Origin: Cyanobacteria bacterium CYA
GTDB taxonomy: Bacteria > Planctomycetota > Phycisphaerae > Phycisphaerales > UBA1924
Assembly: GCA_008363215.1 (NCBI GenBank)
Contig: RHKP01000001.1
Coordinates: 1 to 64,000, forward strand
Reading direction: 5' to 3'
DNA length: 64,000 nucleotides
The notes beneath the pieces are model-generated. The model was not told where the DNA came from, did not search any database, and was given only the letters and a program-made list of their open reading frames with translations. Made by a program: the position numbers and the translations under genes. Below are positions 34,102-43,493 of this stretch, one piece after another. Each line of letters starts with the position of its first letter. Positions within the stretch are counted from its first letter, which is position 1.

Positions 34102-35163
34102 CTACTGGTCGTGCCCGCAGAAGTCTGGCAGGTCGTGCCCTGCGTCGCGCAATGTCTTTTCCCGGCGCGCCAACTCCAGATCGTGCTCGACCATCATCTT
34201 CACCAGGTCGGCAAAGGTGGTGCGGGCCTGCCAGCCCAGCACTTCCCCCGCTCGCGTCGCGTCGCCCAGCAGCAGGTCGACCTCGGCCGGGCGCAGATAA
34301 CGCGGGTCGAACTCGACGTGATCCTTGAGGTCCAGCCCCGCCTGCGTGAAGGCGGCCTCGGCAAACTCGCGCACGCTGCGCGTCTGCCCTGTGGCGATTA
34401 CGAAGTCGCCCGGCTCGTTGCGCTGCAGCATCCGCCACATCATCTCGACGTAATCGCCGGCGAAGCCCCAGTCGCGCTTGGCGTCGAGATTGCCGAGGTA
34501 TAACTTGTCTTGCAGGCCCATCGCGATGCGGCCGACGGCCCGCGTGATCTTGCGCGTCACGAACGTCTCTCCGCGCCGCGGGCTCTCGTGGTTGAACAGG
34601 ATGCCGCACGAGGCGTGCATCCCGTAACTCTCGCGATAGTTCACCGTCGCGTGGTGGGCCATCACCTTGGCGCACCCGTAAGGTGAACGCGGGTGAAACG
34701 GCGTGGTCTCGCGTTGCGGCGTCTCGGCCACCAGCCCGAACTGCTCGCTCGAACTGGCCTGGTAGTAGCGCACGCGATGTCGCGCTCTGGCCTGGTAGCG
34801 ACGCGCGGCCTCGAGCAGTTTGAGCGCCCCGCCCGCCACCGTCTCGAAGGTGTAGATCGGCATGTCGAAACTTACTCGCACGTGCGACTGCGCCCCCAGG
34901 TTGTAAATCTCGTGCGGCTCGACCTCGTGCACGATCTTGTCCAGGCAGTTGGCGTCGGTCAGGTCGCCGTAGTGCAGGCGCAGGCGCGCACCTGATTCGT
35001 GCGGATCCTGGTAGATCGGGTCAAGCCGCTCGGTGTTGAACGAACTCGAGCGGCGGATGATCCCGTGCACCTCGTAGTCTCTGGCGAGCAGGAACTCGGC
35101 CAGATAACTCCCGTCCTGCCCGGTGATGCCCGTGATCAATGCCCGCTTGCTTTCAGTTGACAT
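34102..35163 (-). CDS. gmd: GDP-mannose 4,6-dehydratase
   Basis: A 353-residue short-chain dehydrogenase of the Gmd family. [19 protein letters not shown] near the start binds NADP; SSEQFG and [11 protein letters not shown] hold the catalytic Ser/Thr, Tyr and Lys; [17 protein letters not shown] is a Gmd signature. It converts GDP-mannose to GDP-4-keto-6-deoxymannose, the precursor of GDP-fucose, GDP-rhamnose and related sugars. The ATG at 35163 is preferred because GAGGA lies seven bases upstream; two further ATGs precede it. No fucose synthase gene follows. It is probably co-transcribed with the polytopic protein upstream (33 bases). Confidence 0.95.
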   Translation of the reverse strand: MSTESKRALITGITGQDGSYLAEFLLARDYEVHGIIRRSSSFNTERLDPIYQDPHESGARLRLHYGDLTDANCLDKIVHEVEPHEIYNLGAQSHVRVSFDMPIYTFETVAGGALKLLEAARRYQARARHRVRYYQASSSEQFGLVAETPQRETTPFHPRSPYGCAKVMAHHATVNYRESYGMHASCGILFNHESPRRGETFVTRKITRAVGRIAMGLQDKLYLGNLDAKRDWGFAGDYVEMMWRMLQRNEPGDFVIATGQTRSVREFAEAAFTQAGLDLKDHVEFDPRYLRPAEVDLLLGDATRAGEVLGWQARTTFADLVKMMVEHDLELARREKTLRDAGHDLPDFCGHDQ

Positions 35164-35196
35164 ATCCATTTCCTCGCCGCGACGAGCCGTCATGCT

Positions 35197-36648
35197 TCAT
35201 CGCAGGGGTTCATATTCCTTCGATCGCTCGAAGTCGCCCGTCGGCAGGCCCACGGCCGGCTTGTCGGTCGCGATGGTCCAGAAACTCACACCCGCCAGCC
35301 CCAGCCCGAGCAGCGCCGGGCCTGCCACTTGCCACACGCCGGTCCATCGACCGGGTCGTGAGGGACCATCGGCGGCGACTTCCGTGCTCATCAGTGCCAG
35401 CAGGATCAGGATGAACGGCTCGTGGTAGCGCTGCCACAACTGCGGGCTGGCGGTCTGGGCGACCACGAACCCGACCATCGCGCCCAGATAGATCCACGCC
35501 TCGCGCGGGCGCATCTGCGCCAGCAGACCGGCGACCAGCACCGCCCCGATCGGCGCCAGACCCGCCAGAACGATGGATGTGTGCCCTGCGATCACCGGGG
35601 CGGCCTTGACAAGATTCCACAACCCGCTCTTGCGCCCTTCTTCGGCCGCATAAGTCGTCTCAGGAATCAGCGTGAGCACCAGCGCGAGCGCAACGACGCC
35701 GATGAGTACGCGCGGTGAACGCCAGAGACGCCGCAGACCCGTGCGGGCGTGGGCGAGGTAGAAGGGGGCGAAACTCCCCACGATGGAGAGAAAGAAGGCC
35801 GCAGTTGCCGGGTTCCAGCCTTCGTAGCCCCCGTGGTATCCTGTTTGATAGCGTGGGACGATGAAGCCGCCCCAGAGGTTTACGAAGTAACCGATCGCGG
35901 CAAAGGCCGGCAGCGTGGCGAGCACCGCCGGCGCGAGGCGCTTCAGACGCGGACCCAGCCCGGTGACCAGATCCGACATGCGGGCCAGCGGGCGCAGCGG
36001 GGCGCCGACGTCCGGCTCGCACGCACGATCCGTACCCAGCCATGCCGCGGCCCACAGCACGCCGGCGGCCCACAGATGTATCTGCCTCGTCAGGACGAGC
36101 AGCAAGAGCACCGGGCCTCCAACCAACAGAAGCGCCCGCATCGTGCCGGCGCGCAGCGCCAACAGCAGTATGCCAAGCACACCCAGCCACGCGACATTGT
36201 CCGGCAGGAGCCAGATGCCTGGGAAGAGCACATACATTGACCCGAGCACGGGCAGCGCCAGCGACAGGCGTTGAACCGTCGTCCCGCGCATCGCGCCGAC
36301 CAGAAGGGCCAGCAGGGCGGCGGTAAAGACCCCGGCCAGCAGCATGAACCCGCGCCGTGACGGCTCGAAGAACACTTCGATCCCGGCGAACAGCAGGTGG
36401 TACAGTGGCGTGGTGGCCGAGTGGTAGTTGGACAGATCGGGCGTCGGCCACTCGCGCGCAAAGTTGTGGATGACCGGTTCGTGGTAGTTGAGGTGGTCGG
36501 CTGCCGCCCGTCCGTTGACGATGTGAGAGGAGAAAACCACGGGCAGGCTGGCGGCGTAGAACAACAGCACCACCAGAAGGACCGGGATGAATCGGCGTGC
36601 CGGGGTGGGCGTGGCGTGATCCTCCAAACGGGTGTCCCGGTCTTGCAC
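35197..36648 (-). CDS. Polytopic membrane protein, GT-C glycosyltransferase-like
   Basis: A protein of about 483 residues with some 11 membrane helices. The first large loop, after helix one, holds NYHEPVIHNFAREWPTPDL and then ATTPLYHLLFAGIE, the acidic/His loop followed by 'TTPLYH' typical of GT-C transferases; the layout is somewhat like ALG10/DIE2 enzymes. It would transfer a sugar from a lipid-linked donor at the outer face of the inner membrane. The start is uncertain: a GTG at 36648 is chosen because an ATG at 36765 would overlap the divergent methyltransferase gene. Its place between gmd and other glycan genes supports a role in surface-polymer synthesis. Confidence 0.68.
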   Translation of the reverse strand: MQDRDTRLEDHATPTPARRFIPVLLVVLLFYAASLPVVFSSHIVNGRAAADHLNYHEPVIHNFAREWPTPDLSNYHSATTPLYHLLFAGIEVFFEPSRRGFMLLAGVFTAALLALLVGAMRGTTVQRLSLALPVLGSMYVLFPGIWLLPDNVAWLGVLGILLLALRAGTMRALLLVGGPVLLLLVLTRQIHLWAAGVLWAAAWLGTDRACEPDVGAPLRPLARMSDLVTGLGPRLKRLAPAVLATLPAFAAIGYFVNLWGGFIVPRYQTGYHGGYEGWNPATAAFFLSIVGSFAPFYLAHARTGLRRLWRSPRVLIGVVALALVLTLIPETTYAAEEGRKSGLWNLVKAAPVIAGHTSIVLAGLAPIGAVLVAGLLAQMRPREAWIYLGAMVGFVVAQTASPQLWQRYHEPFILILLALMSTEVAADGPSRPGRWTGVWQVAGPALLGLGLAGVSFWTIATDKPAVGLPTGDFERSKEYEPLR

Positions 36649-36752
36649 AGTGTGACCCTGCTCGGCCGATGGGAGGGCAGACTCTAGACTTGGGCTCGCT
36701 CCGACCCCAGGAGCGGCCTCGGGAACACCCGGGGACGACGACAGGAGTGGGC

Positions 36753-37442
36753 ATGGGTTTGCCAACGCCGTTCGCTTCGATGATGTCGGCGATGCACCGC
36801 CCGGTGTATGAATCCCGCCTGCGCGAACTGGTGCGGCGGATCATCCCCCACCTTCAGGCAGGCGATCGCGTCCTCGATGTCGGGTGCGGGAACGGCACCC
36901 TCGGCAAAGCCCTGATGGAAGCGCCGGGTTGCCCACAAGGGGTGCGGGTCGAAGGACTGGAGCGCGTGGTTCGTGGCGGCGAGCCGATTCCCGTCCACGC
37001 CTACGACGGCAAGAGCATGCCGTTCGCCGACGCAATCTACGACATGGTGATTGTGGCCGACGTATTGCACCACGAGGAACAGCCCGATCGGCTTATCGCG
37101 GAGTGCGCGCGGGTGTCGCGGCGCTTGGTCGTGATAAAGGACCACCAGATCAAGGGAGTATTTGCCCAACGGCGGGTGTCGTTTATGGATTGGGCGGCCA
37201 ACGCCCCGTACGGCGTGCCGTGCCTGTACCGGTATCACACTCCCCAAGAATGGAGTGCAACCCTTGCGCGGCACGATCTGCGCGTGGTGGAACGACTGGA
37301 CCGGATCAACCTGTATCCGCCGGTGGTGAACGCCGTCTTTGGCGGCGGCTTGCAGTTCATGGCAGTGGCGCAGGTTCCGGGGAGGGCAGGTGTGCCGTGC
37401 GAACCAGGCGAGCGCCTGGACTCGGGGAAGGCTGAGGCGTGA
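36753..37442 (+). CDS. Class I SAM-dependent methyltransferase
   Basis: A 229-residue enzyme of the Methyltransf_11 type. VLDVGCGNGTLG (about 42-53) is the SAM-binding glycine loop, and YDMVIVADVLHHEEQPDRLI holds motifs II/III. AGGAG stands six bases before the ATG. Its substrate is unknown; the next gene starts inside its stop codon and is a UbiA-type transferase, so a polyprenyl-lipid or quinone-like substrate is possible. The coupled pair is divergent from the GT-C-like gene. Confidence 0.88.
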   Translation: MGLPTPFASMMSAMHRPVYESRLRELVRRIIPHLQAGDRVLDVGCGNGTLGKALMEAPGCPQGVRVEGLERVVRGGEPIPVHAYDGKSMPFADAIYDMVIVADVLHHEEQPDRLIAECARVSRRLVVIKDHQIKGVFAQRRVSFMDWAANAPYGVPCLYRYHTPQEWSATLARHDLRVVERLDRINLYPPVVNAVFGGGLQFMAVAQVPGRAGVPCEPGERLDSGKAEA

Positions 37443-38452
37443 GTTCCGAGAGTGCGAGTATCTCGGAGGTTCGGCGGCGCCCTGCGTGGGTGCAGTTGTT
37501 GCGCCTGGCTCGCCCCCAGCAGTGGCTCAAGAGCGGGTTCGTGGTCGTCGGTCCGTTCTACGCGATGCAGGACACGCGCGTGGAGGGGGCCGCGTTCTGG
37601 GATGTGGTGTGGGTGGCGTTCTGGGCTGCGGCGGCGTTTTCGCTGGCTTCGAGCGGGTGCTACGTCTTCAACGATCTGGCCGACATGGAGCGTGACCGGG
37701 CGCACCCGCGCAAGCGGCATCGGCCGCTGGCGAGCGGCGCGGTGTCGCCGGGGGCGGCCAAGGTTTTCGGGATGACGCTCTTTCTTGCGGGCGGGCTGTG
37801 CCTGCTGGGGCTGCCGCAGGAGGTGCTCGGGTGGGTCGGGCTGCTGCTGGCGCTGCACGTGGGGAACGTGCTGGTGTATTCAGCGGGTCTCAAGCGGGTG
37901 GTCATCATCGACGTCATGAGTTTGTCGATGGGGTTTGTGTTGCGGGTGATGGCGGGTTGCGCGGCGGTGGGCATCGGGCCGAGCACGTGGCTGTTGAACG
38001 TGACGTTTTTCCTGAGCATGTTCCTGGCGTTCGGGAAGCGGCTCGGGGAGCGGCGGACGATGGGGTCGGGCGAGGATGCGGCCCGGGCTCGCTCTGTACA
38101 ACTGGACTACAGCGACGAGTTGCTGCGGATGGTGGTGGTGGTGACGGGCGTGGCGACGCTGGTGACGTACGCCGGGTACGTGCAGGGGCGTGCGGAAGAC
38201 TATCACCTGGGTTTCAATCTGCTATGGCTGACGGTCTTGCCGGCGACATACGGGTTGATTCGGTGCATCACCCTCCTTGAACGAGGGGATTTCGATGATC
38301 CAACGGAGTTGGCGGTGCATGACCCGGCCTGTCGGGTCGCGGCGGCGCTGTTTGTCGCGATGTCGCTGGCGCTGGTGGGTCTACGGGCGTGGACGGGTGT
38401 TTTTGGGGGAGAAATTGGTGTAGGCGGAACTCTGACAATCGGTAGTATGTAG
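37439..38452 (+). CDS. UbiA-family transferase, decaprenyl-phosphate phosphoribosyltransferase-like
   Basis: A 337-residue membrane enzyme starting at GTG, with a GTGA overlap onto the methyltransferase stop. Eight or nine helices are visible. The first Asp-rich motif is NDLADMERDRAHPRKRHRPLASG-like (NDLADMERD at about 80-88), and the second region is YSAGLKRVVIIDVM. The wording 'DxxxDRxHPxKxxRPLAxG' is characteristic of decaprenylphosphoryl-5-phosphoribose synthases (Rv3806c type), which transfer phosphoribose from PRPP to a polyprenyl phosphate. A prenyl-quinone transferase is the alternative. Methyltransferase and glycan neighbours fit a lipid-linked sugar role. Confidence 0.82.
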   Translation: MSSESASISEVRRRPAWVQLLRLARPQQWLKSGFVVVGPFYAMQDTRVEGAAFWDVVWVAFWAAAAFSLASSGCYVFNDLADMERDRAHPRKRHRPLASGAVSPGAAKVFGMTLFLAGGLCLLGLPQEVLGWVGLLLALHVGNVLVYSAGLKRVVIIDVMSLSMGFVLRVMAGCAAVGIGPSTWLLNVTFFLSMFLAFGKRLGERRTMGSGEDAARARSVQLDYSDELLRMVVVVTGVATLVTYAGYVQGRAEDYHLGFNLLWLTVLPATYGLIRCITLLERGDFDDPTELAVHDPACRVAAALFVAMSLALVGLRAWTGVFGGEIGVGGTLTIGSM

Positions 38453-38557
38453 GACCACGGGCGGCGGGAGCATCGTGGACGTGATTGAACAGGTGTCGAG
38501 CGGGGGGCGTTTTGGCGCATCCCGGGCGATTGGCAAAGCGTTTGAAGGAGGCATGGC

Positions 38558-41500
38558 ATGCAACGGTCGAAACTTGGAAGCGTGAACGCGCGGACGCTGG
38601 TGGGAGTGGTCGGCGCGGTGGTGGGCATCGGGGCGTGGTCGTGGGCGTCGGGCCAGTCGGAGAGCGGGACGGGCGCACCGGCGACGCAGGACGCGGCGCC
38701 CGCGGCGGTCGGGGACGGGACGAACGCGATCGACATGGCGGCGATCGCCGGCATGATGCGCGGGGGCGGTGGGGAGCGTTCGGCAAGCGACCTTCCGGAC
38801 TGGAAGGACGTGTCCAAGGGGTTCACCAAGGTGGTGTCGACGACGGACGGGGATTCGCTGTTCGGAGTGTGGATCAACCGGAAGGAGAACCGACTTTTGG
38901 CCGAGATGCCCCGGGGGTACGAGAGCCAGAAGCACTTTTTTGCGATGACGGTGGCGGGCGGGGAGATTTTCGCGGGGCTGCAGGCCGGCGACCTGTACTG
39001 CTACTGGAAGCGGATCGGGAACACGCTGGCGTTGATTGCTCCGCAGATCGCGGTGCGTTCTTCGGGGGACCAGGAGAGCCGGGACTCAGTGGAGATGATC
39101 TTCACGGACCAGTTGATTCTGGACGTACCGATCGTGGCGACGGGCCCGAGCGGGCAGCCGGTGATCGACCTGAACGGGCTGCTGCTGGGCAATGCGACGC
39201 GGTTTTTCGGGCAGAGTGCAGCCGGGGCGCGGGGCGACCTGGCGGAGGTGACGTCGGCCAAGGCGTTCCCGGAGAACATCGAGATCGCGTACAAGGTTCC
39301 GGTGAGCGGGGGGACGATCAAGACGCTGCACTATTCGATCAGCAAGATGGAGGGTTCGCGGGGGTACAAGCCGCGCAAGGCCGACGAGCGCGTGGGGTAC
39401 TTCACGACGAGTTATCGCGATCTGGGCAAGTTTGACCGCGACGACGTGAACGTGCGGTACATCAACCGGTGGAACCTGGAGAAGGCGGACTCCAAACTCA
39501 AGATGAGTCCTCCCAAGCAGCCCATCATTTTCTATGTGGAGCACACGGTGCCGGTGCGCTATCGCCGCTGGGTGCGTGCGGGCATCGAGTACTGGAACAA
39601 GGCGTTCGAGCAGGTGGGGATCGTGGGCGCGGTCGAGGTGCGTTTCCAGGACAAGGAAACCGGAGCGCACATGGACAAGGATCCTGAGGACGTGCGGTAC
39701 AACTTCATCCGGTGGCTGTCGAACGACGTGTCGACGGCCATTGGACCGAGCCGCGTGAACCCGATGACGGGGGAAATTCTTGACGCGGACGTGGTGCTGA
39801 CGGACGGCTGGATCCGGGTGTTCACGTACCAGTGGGGCGACCTGATGCCCAAACTGGCGACGGAGGGCATGAGCCCGCAGACGCTGGCGTGGCTGGAGCG
39901 CCATCCGACGTGGGATCCGCGCGTGCGTCTGGCCGATCCGCTCAAGCGTGGCGCGATGATGCGGGGCATGCACCGGCATGAGGCATTCCCGCTGACATCG
40001 GTCGATTCGACGCTGATCGGGGATGACGAGTTTGACGGGCTGGTGGGGCGGACGAGCCAGGTGAACGGGTATTGCGCGGCCGCGGACGGCAAGGCGCTGA
40101 ACCTGGCGTTGATGCGGATGTACCTGGAGTTGGGTGTTCCACCGGAAGCGGACGTGAACGTGGCGTCGGCGGTGGCGTCGAGCGTGCAGGAGGGGGAGAA
40201 CGACGAGATTCCGGCGGAGATGCTGGAGAAGTTGCGTGCCAACCCCGAGTTGATGGCGTTGTTGCCGGCCGAGGCGCGGGCCAAGGTGGAGAAGTTGCTG
40301 GCCGAACCGGCGCCGGCCGCCGCCGCGGGCCAGCCCGAGGAGGAAGGCGACGAGGCGAAGGAGGAAGAGAAGGAGAAGGGTGAAGAGCCCAAGGAGGAGT
40401 TGATCGACGGGGTGCCCGAGTCGTTCGTGGGGCAGTCGCTGGGTGAACTGGTGGCGCACGAGGTGGGGCACACGCTGGGGTTGCGGCACAACTTCAAGGC
40501 GACGTCGTGCTACAGCATGGCGCAGATCAACAGCGAGGAACTGAAGGGCAAGAAGCCGTTCGCGGCTTCAGTGATGGACTACACGCCGGTGAACATCCGG
40601 ATGCCCGGCACGGGAACGATGCAGGGCGATTACACGGTGATCGACATCGGGCCGTATGACATGTGGGCGATCGAGTACGGATACGGTTTCGGGGACACGT
40701 CGAAGATTCTCGCGCGGTGCACGGAGCCGGAGTTGCAGTACGGGACGGATGAGGACACGTGGGGCCCGGACCCGTTTGCACGACGGTACGACCTGTCGTC
40801 GGACCCGCTGGACTATGCGAAGAACCAGATGGAACTGGCGCAGTATCACCGCAAGACGCTGCTGGAGAAGTTCGTCAAAGACGGCGAGAGTTGGTCGAAG
40901 GCCCGCTACGGGTACCAGATCACGCTGAACCAGCAGATGCAGACGCTGTCGATGATGGGGCGGTGGATCGGCGGGGCGTACGTGTACCGCGACAAGAAGG
41001 GCGACCCGAACGGTCGTGCGCCGATCCAGGTGGTGGACGCGGAGCAGCAGCGAGCGGCGCTGAACTACATCATCGATCACTCGTTCAAGGACGAGGTGTA
41101 CGGGCTGACGCCTGAAATGCTCCAGCACATGACGGTGGACAAGTGGTACGACGAAGCGGGCATGAACGACCTCATGACCGACCCGACGTTCACGGTGCAT
41201 GACACCGTGGCCGGCGTGCAGGCGACAGCGCTGACGCTGCTGATGAACCCGTACACGCTCCAACGAGTGTACGACAACGAGTTCTTCACACCGGCGGGGA
41301 CGGACGCGATGACGCTTCCCGAACTGCTCGAGACGGTGTACAGGGGGGTGTGGGGAGAGATCGCCGAGCCCCCGGCCGGCAAGACGACGGCGCGCGAGCC
41401 GATGATTTCCAGCCTGCGGCGCAACCTGCAGCGTGAGCACGTGCAGCGGCTGATCGACCTGTCGATCCCGGGCACGTCGAGCGTGGGTCCGGCCGAGCGG

Positions 41501-41728
41501 TCGATCGCGACGCTGGCGACGGCGCAGTTGCGGAAGATCCAGTCGGAGATCGAGGGGCTGCTCAAGGGTCAGGGCGCCGACAGGATCGACCCGTACTCGG
41601 GGGCGCACCTGAGCGAGGTGGCGTTGCGGATCGGCAAGGCGCTGGACGCGCAGTACATCTACAACACCGACGCGATCGGCGCAGGCGGCACGGACGAGGT
41701 GATCGTCTCCAAGGAGGGGCAGCGCTGA
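38558..41728 (+). CDS. Large exported zinc-dependent metalloprotease (DUF5117/DUF4953 type)
   Basis: A 1056-residue protein. Residues 10-32 are a signal/anchor. Residues about 85-280 match DUF5117-like domains (KGFTKVVSTTDGDSLFGV), and 300-370 lead to the protease domain. The zinc site HEVGHTLGLRH is at 634-644, the metzincin HExxHxxGxxH form, followed by a Met region with SVMDYTPVNI. Between about 585 and 620 lies an acidic, Lys-rich low-complexity segment (EEEGDEAKEEEKEK) just before the active site. The C-terminal 350 residues are mostly helical. AAGGAGG stands before the ATG. The class is extracytoplasmic; the substrate is unknown. It lies between glycan and sulfotransferase genes. Confidence 0.92.
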   Translation: MQRSKLGSVNARTLVGVVGAVVGIGAWSWASGQSESGTGAPATQDAAPAAVGDGTNAIDMAAIAGMMRGGGGERSASDLPDWKDVSKGFTKVVSTTDGDSLFGVWINRKENRLLAEMPRGYESQKHFFAMTVAGGEIFAGLQAGDLYCYWKRIGNTLALIAPQIAVRSSGDQESRDSVEMIFTDQLILDVPIVATGPSGQPVIDLNGLLLGNATRFFGQSAAGARGDLAEVTSAKAFPENIEIAYKVPVSGGTIKTLHYSISKMEGSRGYKPRKADERVGYFTTSYRDLGKFDRDDVNVRYINRWNLEKADSKLKMSPPKQPIIFYVEHTVPVRYRRWVRAGIEYWNKAFEQVGIVGAVEVRFQDKETGAHMDKDPEDVRYNFIRWLSNDVSTAIGPSRVNPMTGEILDADVVLTDGWIRVFTYQWGDLMPKLATEGMSPQTLAWLERHPTWDPRVRLADPLKRGAMMRGMHRHEAFPLTSVDSTLIGDDEFDGLVGRTSQVNGYCAAADGKALNLALMRMYLELGVPPEADVNVASAVASSVQEGENDEIPAEMLEKLRANPELMALLPAEARAKVEKLLAEPAPAAAAGQPEEEGDEAKEEEKEKGEEPKEELIDGVPESFVGQSLGELVAHEVGHTLGLRHNFKATSCYSMAQINSEELKGKKPFAASVMDYTPVNIRMPGTGTMQGDYTVIDIGPYDMWAIEYGYGFGDTSKILARCTEPELQYGTDEDTWGPDPFARRYDLSSDPLDYAKNQMELAQYHRKTLLEKFVKDGESWSKARYGYQITLNQQMQTLSMMGRWIGGAYVYRDKKGDPNGRAPIQVVDAEQQRAALNYIIDHSFKDEVYGLTPEMLQHMTVDKWYDEAGMNDLMTDPTFTVHDTVAGVQATALTLLMNPYTLQRVYDNEFFTPAGTDAMTLPELLETVYRGVWGEIAEPPAGKTTAREPMISSLRRNLQREHVQRLIDLSIPGTSSVGPAERSIATLATAQLRKIQSEIEGLLKGQGADRIDPYSGAHLSEVALRIGKALDAQYIYNTDAIGAGGTDEVIVSKEGQR

Positions 41729-41815
41729 ACTTGGGTCGGTGAGCACGTGAGATTCGGCGGGCGGTCCATTCGGGCCGCCCGTTTCACTTTTCCTGGGCGG
41801 GGTAGAGTGTGGGCG

Positions 41816-42628
41816 ATGGGCAAGCGCAGGAACAAGCCGAAGATCAGGGTGTTGGGGCACCTGGCGCGATCAGGGGGGACGCTGATCAGTCGGTGCCTGG
41901 GGTGCATGCGCGGGGTGATCTTGTTCAGCGAGGTGCATCCGGACACGATGCGGTTCATCAGCGCTGTGCGGCAGGCGATCGACTGGCATCAACTGGTGAG
42001 CGAGGGCGAGGCCGGGCAGTGGAAGATGAAGGGCGAGGCGCTGTTCGCGCAGTTGTTCGTGCTGGCCAACTACCGGGCGCAGCAGAAGGGGGGCGTGCTG
42101 CTGCTGCGCGACTGGAGTCATATCGACTATCACGGGCTGCCGTACCAGAGGCCGACGATGAGGCCGCGGCTTGTCGAGGCGCTGTCGGGGCAGTTTGAGG
42201 TGTTGAGGACGATGACGGTGCGGCATCCGATCGATCAGTATCTGAGCCTGATGAACCTGGAGATCATGCGAACGGGGCTTGACGGACGAAGCGTGCCGAT
42301 GCCGATCGGGACGTATCTGGAAGGATGCCTTGAGTTTGCGCAGGAGGCGGCGCGGGTGGGGTTCGTGCGCTACGAGGACTTCACGCGAGCACCGGATGCA
42401 CACCTGAAGTTGCTGTGCGAGCGTCTGGAGATGGAGTTTGACCCGACGTATGTCGAGCGGTGGGCGGGGTTCGAGCACATCACCGGGGACACGACGGGCA
42501 CGCGCGGCGGGCGAGAGGAGATCAGGGCGTTGAAGCGAAGGAACAACGATCCGGGGCTGATCGAGAAGTTCCGATCGTTCGAGAGTTACGCGAGGATCAA
42601 GGCGATTCTGGGGTATGAGGAGGATTGA
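41816..42628 (+). CDS. Sulfotransferase-family protein
   Basis: A 270-residue protein. GHLARSGGTLISRCL (14-28) corresponds to the 5'-phosphosulfate loop, although the family usually has 'RSGTT', and TVRHPIDQYLSLMN (about 138-151) to the 3'-phosphate motif. These bind PAPS, the sulfate donor. It is like short sulfotransferases that modify glycans. The ATG at 41816 is chosen because the strand before the P-loop starts there. It is convergent with the second sulfotransferase, 83 bases apart. Confidence 0.8.
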   Translation: MGKRRNKPKIRVLGHLARSGGTLISRCLGCMRGVILFSEVHPDTMRFISAVRQAIDWHQLVSEGEAGQWKMKGEALFAQLFVLANYRAQQKGGVLLLRDWSHIDYHGLPYQRPTMRPRLVEALSGQFEVLRTMTVRHPIDQYLSLMNLEIMRTGLDGRSVPMPIGTYLEGCLEFAQEAARVGFVRYEDFTRAPDAHLKLLCERLEMEFDPTYVERWAGFEHITGDTTGTRGGREEIRALKRRNNDPGLIEKFRSFESYARIKAILGYEED

Positions 42629-42630
42629 CC

Positions 42631-42700
42631 AGCCCCCTCATCCGGCTCTGCGCCGCGCTTGAGTCACCTTTTCCCTCCAGGGGGAGAGGGGTGTCAAAGA
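42631..42700. repeat. Possible REP-like element between convergent genes
   Basis: CCCCTCATCCGGCTCTGCG at 42635-42653 is followed, after a short spacer, by TTTTCCCTCCAGGGGGAGAGG. This layout is like a widely seen bacterial interspersed element found between convergent genes. Only one copy is seen in this window. Confidence 0.45.
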
Positions 42701-42711
42701 GCCGGGAGCGG

Positions 42712-43479
42712 CTACGCGTAGCCGTGGCGGTGCATGGCGTCGGCGAAGCGCTGATCGAAGAGGCGGTCGAAGTCGGTCCCGATGGAAGCGAGGGTCTGGC
42801 CGGTCTTGCCCTTGTTCATGAAGAAGCGTGGGGCCTTGGAGGCCTTGACCTGTCCGGGGAAGAGTTTGTCTTTTTCGCCTGAGGCTTTCTCGCGGACTTC
42901 GAGTGCGCGGAGTTGATTGAAGTCGGCGGCTTTGACGGCCGCGGCGAGACGGTCGGCCTGGGGCTCGATGTTGACGAAGCGGAGGACGGCGTCAAGTTCG
43001 GCGGTGGTGTCGGCCTTGAGGCGCTCGTAGGTGGTGGTGTGGATGGGGAAGCGGGTGCTTGTGGTCCAACTCTGGACGTGCTGGTCCCAGGTGCCGAAGC
43101 CCTGCTGGATCCAGATCGGGTCTCCGCCCTGACGAATGAAGGTTTGTGCGTAGACCTGGTCGGAAGCCTTGTCGGGGAAGGCGCCGGTCATGCGGTGGTA
43201 GTTGAGCCCGGAGAGGAGGATGTCCTTGGGATGGCGTTTGATGTAGACAGCGCGTTCGGTCAGGGCGAGTTGCGGGTGCTTGTCAGAGAGGACGAAGTGA
43301 GTCTTGACGAAGAGGCGTTCACCGGGCGGGGGCGTGAGGTGGGGGTCGCGGTGGATGGCAGGGATGCGGCGGTTCACGTCGCCGCTGGTTTCGACGGGCC
43401 CGAAGAGGTAGGCGTGGAGGAGGAAGCGGAGCCAGGTATTGCCGCTTTTTGGGAAGGAGGCGAGCCAGATGATTCCCAT
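42712..43479 (-). CDS. Sulfotransferase domain protein
   Basis: A 255-residue Sulfotransfer_1-type enzyme. FPKSGNTWLRFLLHAY at about 9-24 is the classical 5'-phosphosulfate loop, and YIKRHPKDILLSGLNYHR near 75-92 is the 3'-phosphate motif. A catalytic His is likely in the FVKTHFVL region near 56-63. It transfers sulfate from PAPS to a hydroxyl group. Its ATG lies 14 bases from the OGT gene's stop, so the two are co-expressed and may act on the same glycoconjugate. The resulting PAP could be removed by the phosphatase at 21566-22576. Confidence 0.92.
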   Translation of the reverse strand: MGIIWLASFPKSGNTWLRFLLHAYLFGPVETSGDVNRRIPAIHRDPHLTPPPGERLFVKTHFVLSDKHPQLALTERAVYIKRHPKDILLSGLNYHRMTGAFPDKASDQVYAQTFIRQGGDPIWIQQGFGTWDQHVQSWTTSTRFPIHTTTYERLKADTTAELDAVLRFVNIEPQADRLAAAVKAADFNQLRALEVREKASGEKDKLFPGQVKASKAPRFFMNKGKTGQTLASIGTDFDRLFDQRFADAMHRHGYA

Positions 43480-43493
43480 GAGCGTGGCTCCGG

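Noticed and set aside
34870..34890. CGCACGTGCG palindrome in gmd
   Set aside because: It shares only the CACGTG core with parS and lacks the TGTT/AACA arms.
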